This document shows positions 1 through 12,355 of a stretch of 64,000 bases of DNA, in pieces. This stretch comes from Sphagnum magellanicum (Eukaryota > Streptophyta > Sphagnopsida > Sphagnales > Sphagnaceae), in NCBI GenBank assembly GCA_021904315.1, contig CM038916.1:6785065-6849064 (forward strand). Direction: 5' to 3'. A program made the translations under genes and the position numbers. Each line of letters opens with the position of its first letter. The stretch's first letter is position 1. The notes below the pieces were generated by a model. That model worked only from the letters and a program-made list of their open reading frames with translations. It did not search any database and had not been told where the DNA came from.

Positions 1-2900
1 CCTCTTTGCTATTGTTATCACCCTTCCTCTTCAATAATATTTTTGTATTTTTTGCATTTCTTTGTCAAAATGATCATTCTTATTGCCTTTTTTTTTAATT
101 TTTTTAAAAAATTTGTTTGTTTGTTTCTCCTTTTGGTCAAAAATCATCATTCTTATCACCCATTCATTTAAAATGACTTCTTTCTTATTTTATTTTAATT
201 GATATGTATCAAGGTCTAGGAAATTGATCCAATTGTTCATTACTTGCATTATGTTTTCAACTCTCTACACTAAGAAAATCATTGAGAAATAAAAAGGTTT
301 GATAAAACTAGATTACAATCATAATTTATAGAAGAAATTATTTGTTCAATATATTTGTTTATAAAGTAAAAAGATTGAAAGAATCAATTCAATTAATTTG
401 ACCAAAATTAAAATAATGAAAGAAAAATAAATTCAAATATTTTCTTAATAAGGACTTACATCAACAAAGTTAGTTCAAAATCATTCATATATTTTGGAGG
501 CCAAAAAAATCAAGAGAATTAGGTGCTTTGGGAATATGAAATACCTTATTTCCAAACCTTTGACCTAGCCTTTGAGGACAAAGCTTGGTAAAGGAAGCAT
601 CCAAAACATGAAGGAAAAATATTGTAATTTTCATTTCTTTGTTGGGCCTTATTTGTATAGGAGGAAGGATTATCACATTGTGGCATTGGGTGCCAAGCAT
701 TCATCAAATCATGATGTTTATACTAAGAGAGTTGTGTTAGTTTGTCAATCATATTTAGAGCATCTCCACCCTACAATAGTAAACACTCCGTGTTAAATTT
801 TGGAAGAAGTGTGTAGCAAGGTGGTGCAAAAGCCCTTGAGGTGCACTAATTATGGCCAAGATACTATAATCCAAAGGAGCAATCTTCAACTGAAATTACT
901 TGCTATGGATTGGTTAGTGATAAAAGTTGCCCTAAGTGTAGAAATTGGGATTGTCTTGCAATTCTAAAATGAATTTTCTCATGTTTATGAGTGGGGAAAA
1001 ATAAACATTAAACACAATGTTAATTTAGGGTGAAGGTGTAATTTATTGTTGTATGGTGGAAACGTTTTAGATTGAAAAGGTTCAAATTAGGTCAATTAAC
1101 AGGAAGGTTTTTTTTTTAAATTGTTGAAAGAGGTGGTGTATTATCTTATTAGCTTTTATTTGTCACTTTTGTTAATTTCTAAATGCACGTTGTTCATTGT
1201 TGGGTGGGGACATTTTTTGTTATTTTTTCTTAGTCTTTTTTTAAAGTTATCGTACGTACTCTCGTGTTATTGTTACTTTTTATTGATTGAAAGTAATGTT
1301 TAAATGGAGTGTAGCAAGAGAACACCATTGTAAAAGACATGAATTTTCATTTCTTTGTATTTTTCCTTGTTTTATTTTTTTATTATTGGCAAAAAGAGCT
1401 TGGTTTCAACATTATGCTTGGATTCAACAAGTCATAAAAACATCTCCATGGGTTGGGCACCAAGTTGTCACACCTTCGTTTGCTCAATTTAGTGCACATA
1501 GGGAATGAATTATTTTTAAAAGGGAAGCATGTTTAGCAATTTCATGTGAACCACCTCTACTCTAAAAAATGAAAACAAAACAAAAACAAAGTGATGTGAA
1601 AAGTTTGATACCATGACAAAGGAAAATAAATAATATCAAAGTTGGAAGAGCTATTCATTCCTTGTGATAACAGTACAATGAAAAAATAAAATAAAAAAAG
1701 ATAAATAATAAATAATAAGGTAAAAAAACATGAACCAAAATTTTCACAACAATATAATAGATAAATAAATCATGGGGAGCTCAACTCTCCCCACAATGAA
1801 TAAAAGAAAAGAATTTTGTGAAACGATATAAAAAGCCAAGGTAAAGGTAGGACAAAAACAAGAACAAACCAAAAAAAAAAAGGTTGTGTGAAGAGTTAAA
1901 GTCCCAACAAGAACAAGGCAATAAACACTTTCACCAAAAAAATCCGGTTGACCTAATGTGAAACCAATTCTAATAAGGTAAAACTTCCAAAAGTTGGATC
2001 CAATGCAATAGCCCAACAAAACAAAACAAAATCATGAAGAGTTCAAGTCCCCATAACTCAAAATCATGAAAAACAAACAAAAAGAAAACATGACAAAAAA
2101 TTTGACAAAGCAATTCACATACTCATCACAAAGTACAATTTTGCCATGATGGGAAAGATTTTCCTTAGGGACAAGTGGCATATAAGGATAGTGTAGATGC
2201 CATTGGGGCAAGATGAGAAAGGTGAAAACACCTTCTTCACCCAAATGATGTTATCATGACATGTGGTGAGCTCTAGTGAAGTTCTTTTAAGGAATTTCCA
2301 ATTACTAAAGCCATTACATGGAAATTTTACCATGTGTCATTACCATATCTACTATCATTGTAAAGGATTTTTAAAGACATATAGGGCATAAAAAGTTCAA
2401 AATACATGTATTATATCATTTTGTTATATGGGAAACTCAATTGCCTTTTTAAATTGAAAAACAATAGCATATGTTCAATGATAAGTACATTATCGGTTCC
2501 AAGCATGGTAGAGGAGACCCAAAAAAAAAATGTGTTATCACTTTTATCATGTGGAATGCATATGAAAACGTGCAAGTAATATCAAAATAAATGAAAACTC
2601 GCAGTATAAAAATATCCATGCCCTTTAATGAACTTTTGAAAATCTACTTGTAAAAAAGTAAAAGCAAATGGATATAAAAAGCAAATCAAAAGTATAATCA
2701 TTAAAAAAACTGAAATTTGATTTAAGGTATTTTAAACACAAAATAGTCAACTGAATGTGTTTATGAGGTTAAGATATTAAAATAATTATATTTTAATCTT
2801 AGGTCAAGAATACATTCTTCCAGAAGCATGCTAAAGTACAACAAAAAAAATCTTTACATGCAAACAACACAATTGCATGACAAGTATACCTAGGGGGACA
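1..2900. other. AT-rich intergenic DNA, no gene recognised
   Basis: This stretch is very AT-rich with many homopolymer runs. I see no gene with exon structure. The plus strand from about 572 to 960 reads like a worn-down coding sequence: an open run to 796 (with YRRKDYHIVALGAKHSS near its middle), a stop, then more protein-like sequence in the same frame. I could not assign it to a family. A second short protein-like run lies at 1287-1508. Both are probably transposon debris. Confidence 0.6.
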
Positions 2901-2919
2901 TTAATATATATGTGTGTGT

Positions 2920-4085
2920 GTGAATAAAAATATAAGGTGCAATATAATGGTTGTTGAGTAAAAAAATAAGTTAATTAGTTAAAAAATAGGGTATGTAATA
3001 ATCTGAAATAATGGATTAATAATCATATAGGGTGGCTTATATATATGTTAAAAAAATAGATAATAATAAGCTGATAAGAAATAAGTTTGACAATTATCTA
3101 ATACCCTCCCTAAAAATAGTTGTTTGATGCACATAGATCCCAAATTTTACGTTAAGTGTCCCCTACGGGCAAGTATATTATAAAGTAAATGACACTTAAT
3201 AAGATTAACTTTTTTGAACTACATGATTGTATCAATTATGATATGAAAAAGTTTATAAAAGCTGAAAAAAATAAATAAATTTCTAAAAATCTATTTTCAA
3301 CCTATTTTCCAGAAATTGTGATATTTTTCAAATTGCATAAACTAACCTTTGGGGAACTATTTGAAAAAATTAAAAAATACAAGTAAAAATATAGGTTGTA
3401 ATATATTGGTTGTTAGGTAAAAATTATAAATTAATTAGTTCAAAAATAGGGTTATGTATATTTGAAAATAAATTTAATTATTATAGGGTATGTGTAAATC
3501 TGTAATATTTATTTTTTTATAAAAAAAAAGCATGTGCATTAAAGATTTGAGGTATTAGTTGTTAGTAGGTTTAATTATTGTGAAATAATGTTTTGATTAA
3601 TTGTATAGGGTGATTATAGGGTCAATAAGTTAGTTTAAATTTGGGTTTAGGACATTGAAGTGAGCATGGAGAAGAACATTTTAAAATTTTAATTTGAGAT
3701 TTAGGGTTTAAGATTTTTAAGTTATACGAAGGTGATGGAATCTTCCCACAACAATAACCTAATTTGGTTTTTCTAAGGTTCAATCACAAGCTTCTATGTT
3801 TTCTTTTTATGTCAAAGTGGTCAAAGGGATTTTTGGATTTAATATTTCAAGGAGCAACAAGCAAATTTTTCTAACTCCAAATTTTTTTAACTATAAATAT
3901 AAATTATTATAGGGAATTGAAATTAGATGCCAAAAAATATATAAACAAATATAGGGTGTCTAAAATATGTGCATATTAGAAATTTAGATAATAATAGGGT
4001 GGGGGAAATATAAATCCAAAACCTAATACCCCCCCCCCCTTCCCAAAATAGTTTTTTGACACATATAGGTCACAATAATAACATT
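2920..4085. repeat. Degenerate internally duplicated AT-rich block
   Basis: Two sets of diverged direct repeats are visible. A stretch of about 90 bp beginning near 2920 (aaaatataaggtgcaatata) recurs near 3380 with many substitutions. A second module, beginning with ctaatacc followed by a C-rich run and an 'aaaatagtt' segment, occurs near 3100 and again near 4020. The phrase 'atagggt' recurs throughout. This looks like an old, repeatedly duplicated non-coding element. I see no coding capacity, and its class is unknown. Confidence 0.45.
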
Positions 4086-4306
4086 TAATGTTCGCCTAGG
4101 AAAACAACATTTTCCACATTCATGGGGACAATTTATGAAATCCAAGCATAAAGTGCATTTATTATTTGTTTAAAGCATGTTTGATGCGCTCCCAACCTCC
4201 TCAATAATCTCAAATGTGAGTTTAAGATGAAAACATCGGAAGAATAGGAGATTAGTCCACACCCCCTGGCTCTTAGCAATTGGGGGGTGAGGGGGGGTGA
4301 GGGGCG

Positions 4307-5094
4307 TGTTGGAGCTTCAGGATGGGACTAAGAAGATTGACAAGCACTTCAATCACTCACTTGGACTTGCACAAACCAAGCAACAAGTTGGTTAGTGCAT
4401 AGTTTGAGCACTTTTGGTGATAGGACAAGCCACAGACAAACCCAGATTCGTAAGATTCACCACAACCCGCACTTGGGGGAAACCACCACCTTCCCCTTTA
4501 TAGTATATATTCAGTGCCTCTCCACGAGGCCCACATCCAAATGGCATTTTGTCTCGGGAGTCCCGAAATTCCCAAAGTTGGGACTCCTATGACTTTGGGG
4601 CCATATAATTTTGTGTGCAGACCTCTGATTGAGATGAGGTCTAAAACAAAGTTGTAGCCCTTATTGAAATCTTCTTAACAATATGTCGCACGCCACCTTC
4701 ACGCAAGGAAATCGGGCTGATTCCCGACTTTTAATGGTCGGGAATCAAATTGCCAATTTGACTCCCGGCCTTTCTTTTGGCCATAACTTGTGTTTCAGAT
4801 GTCCAAATGGATCATGCAAGCCCATTTTTAAATCTACATTTCAATAGCTTTTCAATGATATAAATAACTCTTTAAATCAATGGGTTTTGACCCCTGCAAT
4901 CACTCCCTGAAAATTCAGGAGTCCTTTAGGACTCCAATTCCTCAAATGGGAGTTGCCTTGGAAGTGTGAAGGTTCATTCTCTCACACTCTCCAGCATTCC
5001 CGAGAGTATAAGATGTGCCTCCTGGGTCTCTCTCTTGTTTCGCCCTCTTGTAAGCCCTTGCCTTGGTCATAAGCCGAAGGCTAAGGTTGCGACA
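4307..5094 (+). mobile_element. Solo-LTR-like block
   Basis: A GC-richer block of about 790 bp stands out from AT-rich surroundings. It opens with tgttggag and closes with ttgcgaca, a possible imperfect TG...CA LTR terminus pair. Inside are promoter-like and C/T-rich sequences near the 3' end (about 4990-5060). A diverged relative of its central part lies at about 28.9-29.3 kb; both contain a 'cataacttgtgttt' core followed by similar sequence. I see no coding sequence, primer-binding site or convincing target-site duplication, so 'solo LTR' is inferred from shape and repetition only. Confidence 0.4.
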
Positions 5095-8043
5095 ATGTTA
5101 ATCATGTTCTAATCATAAAATACATTTTACATCCATAATAATAATATAAATTACAAGTGCTTTAAACATAACATAATGTTTTTTTTCAAGAGCTTAACAT
5201 TGTCATAAATTGAAATATTCAAGTTCTAGAAACATGTATCAACATGCATGATGATTTGCACATTGATAACACACCATTTGAATTATTTGATTTCAAAATA
5301 AAATAACTATATATTAGCCAAATTAATAAAATTATGATGAATAAATAAAATAACTAAAATAATAAAATAGATGAGGATGACCATATAATATGGTTTATTT
5401 AATATGGTAAATTTAAATCCCAAATTTTATAACATTGTTAAAAGATCTAAAATACAAAATTAACTTTTTAATTTTTTCCTAGATGAATAGGGATGACAAA
5501 CTATCCTATTTTATCTTATTTTGACCCTTGTTGAAACCTATTTCCTCCTTGCTTAACATGTATTTTATAATAATTCACATTACAAAATTACTTGTATACC
5601 AAACAAGTAGGTTGAAAACTTATTAAAACAAGTTGAAGTTCAATGTACAATAATAAAAATTAATTTATCTTTGGTCATTTAAGTTAAAAAATTCAATATA
5701 TAACACATTTATGATGGGTTTTAGTGACATTTTCAATGTTCTTACACTACACATGATAAATAAGATAAAACAACAAAGATATTATTTTGTTTTGTTGCAT
5801 TTGAGTTTTATTTCACTTTTCAAATTCAAGTTTATAAGGTAAGTGATTGTTGATAGACCTTTATCTTTTGCTAAAACAACAAAATTATAAGTAAGATGAT
5901 CACCTAGGAGGAAACTTCATTTACTATCTATTATATGTTGTTTGTTAAAAAAATTTGACTTATGACTACTTCAAAACTTCAAAAAACTATAACTAAAGAT
6001 ATGCAAACCTATCACAATACAAATTAATTATCTTTTAACACTCAAAAACCTTCATCAAATATAGTTTTCAAAGCACCATTCATGACTAATCACCTTAATG
6101 ATTATCAATTTTGGGTAGGATTCAAAGCAAGATAAGAGCATAGTCATGATGCATGTGAATTAACACAAAGTTTTGTAAATCACATGTCATTGTAAGTTTC
6201 CCTTGTTGCAAGCCTTTTGTTCTTGAACATTTTTTTGGAATGTTCCTATCCATCTAAAGTCTAAATTGGGAAGAAATCACTAACAATTATAATTTTATTG
6301 AATAGTGAATCCCATGGTTGATATATGAAGAAACAAAATAATCTTGTTGTAGAGGAGAATGGAGTGCATACATGTGGTGGAATCAATGGTTGCAAATGAA
6401 TTTTGCATTCCATTGTCATTAAAATTAACAAAAAAACTTCCAAATTACCTTTTTAAATCACTATCTTTAGCCACACCTTGCACCAAATTGCATCCATATT
6501 TTTAATATGTGGAGTTAGTTTCTTTTTCAAGAAAATTTTTTTCCTTTCATATATTTTTCGCTATGTGTTTTTTTCAGTTTAATGACCCTATCATTGTTTA
6601 ATATAGTTGTTTTAGTGTCTTAATCAATAACAATATAATCCATCTTATCATGTTCATTTAGCAAACCCAAGTGTTTCAATGGATTTTTACGTTGTTTAGG
6701 GTTGTTATGTTCCTACATTAAATGTTTTCCAGTATAGAAAATATGATACAATCTTACAAAACAAATGTTCTTTGCATCAAATTATTGGCAAACATTTCCA
6801 ACAAAACTTAACGTGATTTCTTGGAATCTTAGACCCATACTTTATGCATCAAATGATTTGACATATAACATTGATTTTGGAAATGAACTTCGTGGGAACA
6901 AAAACCATAAATGTCTTATACCATAAGTCTTCTTAACTTTAATATTGAACACACAAAGAACCTATTCAAAACTACAACCTTATTGTGTGAAAACAAACTT
7001 TGAAAAAAACACTATTTTAAAAATCAAACATGGATTGGAGTCTATGCATTGTTTTGTCACATCACCAACACCACATTATAAAAGGAAAAGACATTGGATG
7101 ATATAACAATGGGAATTATTATGAAGTTGCACATCTTTTAAAACACATACGAGCCTTGATTTTTTTTTCATCCTTGTGATTTGAAAAACATTGTTAAAAT
7201 TTTTAATGACATGTTGAAAACAAGAAATGGCCAAAATAAAAACAACTTGAATTTTTTTTCAATTTTTGAAATAAGAAAATTAACATCATTTTTTTTTATT
7301 CCCAACTAAAAAGTCAAAAGCAAAAAGATATTAAAGTTATCTAGAAAGTAAAATAAACTCATGGGGAGGTCATTTATAATATATTTTTTAAACACTTGAA
7401 ATAAAAGGGTATTTTTAAATTTTCTATGAAATAATAGCATTTTTAGGTATATTTTAAGTATATTCTCATAATGAGTTATAGGAATGTTATTGACATTTAA
7501 GTAAAAAATAACAATTTTGTTTCAATAAATTGTGCCCTATATTTTTTTACATCCCATTTGGAATAAAATGGAAGTGACCTGTTTGCGAGTCAACTAAGCA
7601 CTAGAACCCCCTAATCATGCTTGATTGGGGATGAAATGTGAAACAAAGGATTCAAAGTTTCCAAATGAAAAATATAGGGGACCAAATTGGTTCTTTCATT
7701 GATTTTTGTGGAAATCGAATTTCATCCCTAATTTGATAGTTTTATCTCTTGTGCAAAGGTTTGACTCTTGTTCTAAACTCTTGTTCTTTTCATTTTGCTT
7801 CAACACTCATGTGTTTGATGAAAAAACATGTGTAAGGAGTTGTGGAAGTGAGGGTAAGAAAAATGTTTTTTTTTTTACAAAAACTCAAGAACAAAACATT
7901 GAAAGCTTATGAGACTTTACCGAAGACCATTTAAAACTCTCAAGAAAGGCGCAAAGGAGTTGTTGAATTTAAAAGCTTTCAAAACTTGTTCACAAGTGAG
8001 TGCAACGACCATTTTCAATCAATGCCTAGGTGTGGAGACAAAA
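5095..8043. other. AT-rich intergenic DNA, nothing recognised
   Basis: Both strands carry only short frames riddled with stops. I recognise no transposase, reverse transcriptase or RNA gene here. A weakly protein-like plus-strand run at 7706-8094 blends into the repeat that follows and is not recognisable. Confidence 0.6.
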
Positions 8044-8305
8044 CTTGAAACTTTAACAAGGAGTGGTAAAGTGGAAAGTGGTAGGGTGGAATGAGGAGCA
8101 ATTGGTAGAATGGAACAATTATTATTACAAAATGATAGCAAGTGACAAAAGGGAAGTTAGTGGCAGAATGGAATGAAGAATGACTAACAAAATGGAATGA
8201 AGGAGCGAATAGTAGAATGGACTAGTTAGAGCTACAAAATGGTAACAAGTAACAAAATGGAATCTAATGGCAAAATGGAATGAATAGTGACTAGTAGAGT
8301 GGAGC
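8044..8305. repeat. Decayed tandem repeat, period about 107 bp
   Basis: About two and a half degenerate copies of a unit built from the phrases 'gtagaatgga', 'acaaaatgg' and 'caagtgacaaaa'. For example, ggagca at 8095 and ggagcg at 8202 start corresponding copies 107 bp apart. The unit itself contains shorter repeats of an 'agaatggaatga' motif, so it probably grew from a minisatellite. Confidence 0.6.
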
Positions 8306-8999
8306 TTTTGAGGTGAAGATTAGGGTTTTAAAATCTACCTCTAAGCCCTCCAATTTCCAATAGAAATTTTGAAGGCCCATGAAGGTTCTTGAAGGTTCTT
8401 CAATGAATGTGTATTGAGAAAATGACAAAATATTCGAAGATTGTTTCAATTATTTCACTGAAGAACTTAGCATTGGGGGGTTTTTTTTGTTGGTAATGTG
8501 GATTATTTTAATTTGTTGTTGCAAGATTTGTGATTTGTGAAATCCACAGTTACCACATGGTCAACACAGTCCCAAGTTATAATCCTTTTAAACTCATTCC
8601 AATCCAACCAACATTTGAAACATAATTTGTTTAAAACCCTAACCTTACTTTTCAACCCAAGATCAAGTTAATATTACATGGTTTCTTGGATGCCCTTATA
8701 ATAGATCACATTTTGCCATGCTTTCCCATAAGCATGAGATGGTTTTAGGTAATAGGTGAGACCATGGAATGGAATGTCTTAGAAATTGTGTAGATTGGTC
8801 ATGTAGATCATATTTTCATAATATTTCAATCCATTGCATTGCAAGGCACTCTCTATAAAAACACCTAAACTTTGAATTTGAATCCTTGAATGTTTGCTTG
8901 CACACAAATGACATCTTCTTTGAATATGATTTAGATACCAAATCATATGAAGAACTTACCTTGGCATTAGAAACCCCTAGATAGTTTTACATTTGGTTT

Positions 9000-9760
9000 A
9001 ATGGCATTTTTTGACCTTTAATGGCACTTCTAAGGGATTATAATGATGATGTAAAGGTTTGATTACACTTGTAAATGTCTAATCACATTTCTAAAGGCAT
9101 GTTGGCACTTTTATAAGTTTGTTTGCACTTATGGGGATTTGTAATGGTTATGTAGGGGTAATGATAGTCCTAAGGGTTTGATGGCATTTGTATAGGTTTG
9201 ATGGCACTTGTAAATGTCTGATGACAATTACTTATAAAGGTTTGACCCTTGGTGTTTTTGCAAACTTGATAAAAGAGTTGATTACACTTGTAGGGGTTTA
9301 ATAACAACTTATTATTATGGTTTGACCTTTTTTCACCTTTATAAGCCTAATAAAAGCTATTGATTGCACTTGTAAGGGTCTAATGGGAACTTGTGATTAT
9401 GGTTTGACCCTTTCCACCATTGCAAACCTGAAAAAAACTATTGATTGCACTTGTAGGGGTCCAATGGTAACTTGTGATTATGGTTTGACCTTTTCCACCT
9501 CTATGGACTTGATAGAAATGTTTGATTACATTTGTAAAGGTTTAATAACATTTTTAGAGTTCTATTAACATTTATAAAATTTTGTAATGCATATGTAGGG
9601 GTTTGAAAATAGTTCTTAAAATTTGACAGCATTTGTATAAGTTTGATGATATTTGTAGGCACTTGATAAAAGGTGTGATGGCACTAATAAGGGTTTAATA
9701 TTCACTTATGACTTTGTTTTAACTTTTATGTATTTTAATAAGGCTTTAATGGTATTTGTA
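9000..9760. repeat. Decayed minisatellite, period about 81 bp
   Basis: The phrase 'tgattgcacttgta' and close variants recur at 9279, 9361 and 9442, a spacing of 81 to 82 bp. Looser copies containing 'tttgatggca' and 'cacttgtaa' occur from about 9000 and on to about 9760. Between them runs a 'tatggtttgacc' segment. The array is too diverged to define exact ends. It has no coding role that I can see. Confidence 0.6.
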
Positions 9761-10814
9761 AGTATGTGTTATCAACATTTAAAACTAGTTGGTTTTGCAA
9801 ATAATGTGATTATGACCATTTATGGTCTACAATAAATTGGGTAGGTCTGACAACATCTCTATGGTAGGGTGTGTGTTCAATTGATGTATTTTCAGCTTTT
9901 AAATGATTGTAACTATTAATAAGGTGTAAGGGTAATGGTATTGTGGTTAATGGTTAATTGATGTTTAATTTTTTAATATAGAAATGGAACAATCTTTGGA
10001 TGGGGCTACAACACACTTGTAAATTGAAGATGAATCCATGATCTTACATATAAGTTGTTATTCAAGAGAAAAATCGAAGCAATAGTTAGGTAGAAAGTTC
10101 AACAATAAATGGTAGAGTTGGTGCATTTGATCACCATGACAATAACACATAACCATCGTTTTTCTATCTATAAGCATAATAAAAAAAAACCAATTCATTT
10201 TTAACATAATGTGGAAGGAAATTTATAACACCTTCTAAAAGACATATGTGAATTCATAACTTGTTAAGGACACAATTAAAAATTGATTTCAAAACACTTT
10301 CAAAGATTTGCATAATAATACATCAAATGAAGATAAAAATTACAAAATAACATTACAAAACGAAGAGGTTCTTGCATGTTTGAAAACCACAAATGGCATG
10401 CTTCACAAAACGTGGTGAAAATGCAAAAAATATGTTTGATGGTTACACCTCACCCATCTCATTTCATAGTTCATATTTTTTATATGCATGTGATGCATAT
10501 CTTATTTATTTTACAAGACCTAGTTTAGCCTTTACCCCATTAAAAGAAACCTATGTCAAAATTTGAGATTTTGCAACAATAGTTCAAGAGCATTGCCTTC
10601 ATGGTAGGGCATATGAAGGTTCATGCTAAACAACAAGAATAATTTTTAATTATGTGGTTGTCTACCTATATTGAAATGAAAAGTATGTTAGTCATGAAAC
10701 ATGATTTAAATTTGGTGAAAATGAACAAAACAAATATTAATAACTTGAAAAAGGCTAAGAATCTAGGTGTGATAACATATGTAAAGTTTAAGGAGAAGGT
10801 GAAAACAATCTTAA
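9761..10814. other. AT-rich intergenic DNA, nothing recognised
   Basis: No gene or repeat is recognised between the minisatellite and the 3' end of the Harbinger relic. Confidence 0.5.
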
Positions 10815-12001
10815 ACTTATAGTGAAATCTCCATCCTATCCATCATTAGTTATGTATAACATCTATTTTCTAATGACTTTAAGTGTGAAGTCCATGTATC
10901 TCTTGTGTAAGAAGTTAATTAGGATAATTGTTGTTCAAAAAAAATTTATGTATTTTGGTTTTGTTGCATCAAATCTTTTCATTTGACACTTCCATTTGCA
11001 CTTGAACCCCTTTATTCCCCACTCAAACTAGAGTATATAATCAACATGCATTTTGTTATATGCATTCATTGTAGGCATGTTTGCATTAAGAGCTATTTCA
11101 AACCTCTCAATCTTGGGCATTTTGAACATGTCCTCCCCAAATAACTTGAGTCATTAAGTAGGTACTCATAATAATCATTAGTATGAACAAAAAACTGGTG
11201 TGAAATCCTATATAGCTATGATTACTACAATATGGACACATCATCAAAGTTGTTAGGATACACAAGATCCAAATATATGAATAGCTTGTGGTGGTCAAGA
11301 ATCACAATATTGTTCATGGCATACATCTTCTTCTTCACATTGAACTAAGTTTTATGGGCATAGGTGTTATAGGGCTTTCAAATTTTGACCAAGGTGTCAT
11401 TAATAAATTCAATGCATCTTAAGAACTTTGGAATCTATTTAGCTAAAGTTGTCCTTTCCTAAACTATGGGTTAGTGGATTTCATTGGCCAATGTAGCATT
11501 GATGCATGCTTCAAAGAAAATTGCATCGTCACATACATTAAATTTGACCTAATTCCACATAAATGAATCAAACATCATTGTGTTGTCATGTTTCATGTAT
11601 AGGATAAACCCTAAAAGGTGTTGCTTCACATTGCACTTTGATAAACACCTAGCTAGAATGTGCACCTCATTTGTAAATCTTGTGTTGCTTGTGATTGTGA
11701 AGACCACGAACGATGCCAATTCCTTAAACACCTTAAATATAATGTTGGTCAAGATTTAAAACAATGTTGGAGTTGCTTGCATCATACACAACATGTCTTG
11801 AACACCAACATCAAAATCCATTGAGCTCCCAACATCCTCATCCAACTCACTTGCAATGAAAAAATCAAAATAGTTAACAATAGCCATTATCAAATGAAAA
11901 CATATGTTGTTTTCCATCTTCATCTTATCAAACAATTCTTCATTGAAATTCAAGGATGAATTCCAACTTTCATTTGAAAAAGAGGAACTTGGAAAAGCCA
12001 T
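10815..12001 (-). pseudogene. PIF/Harbinger transposase relic (ALP1-like nuclease)
   Basis: Read on the minus strand, this region retains the outline of a PIF/Harbinger DDE transposase (DDE_Tnp_4), as I know the family, but has many in-frame stops. A start-like MAFPSSSF lies at 12001. Then come LLGFILYMKHDNTM and a CDDAIFFEACINATLANEI segment near 11.5 kb. A degraded FIDGT-type motif (FINDT) sits near 11.4 kb, followed by KKKMYAMNNIVILDHHKLF near 11.3 kb and YYEYLLNDSSYLG near 11.16 kb. The C-terminal signature reads FEWGIKGFK (keeping the catalytic Glu), then MKRFDATKPKYI, then TNFLHKRYMDFT, ending near 10815. The frame holds in large pieces, so decay is mostly by substitution. No terminal inverted repeats were found. 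The element is certainly inactive. The family call is firm; the exact lineage is not. Confidence 0.85.
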
Positions 12002-12099
12002 TTGTGAAAATGAAAATGAGATAGACTTTGGGTGATGATTTTTTTTAAAACCTCCCAAACATGTTGAAAAAATTCATAAACCCCTTTTAAATCAATAAA

Positions 12100-12355
12100 C
12101 CCTTTAAATTTTTTGTTGACTACACATATGACAAAAATTTATTTAAACCTTTTGTTGATTTCCCACATGCCAAAAAAAAAACCTAAATAACTCATTAACA
12201 TGCACACTTTGTTGCCTTCCCCACATGTCAAAAATAGTAATTTCAACAACCCATTAACCCACACATTTTGTTGATTTCCCACATGCTAAAAACAATTGCT
12301 CAAACCACCCATTAACCCACACATTTTTTTGATTTCCCACACATCAACCATAAAA
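12100..12355. repeat. Tandem repeat, period about 58-60 bp
   Basis: Roughly four copies of a unit containing 'ccattaacccacacatttt' followed by 'gatttcccacatg'. Clear copies begin at 12251 and 12309 (58 bp apart), with poorer ones near 12130 and 12191. The array lies just 5' of the Harbinger relic on that gene's strand and might have been part of the element's end. Confidence 0.6.
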
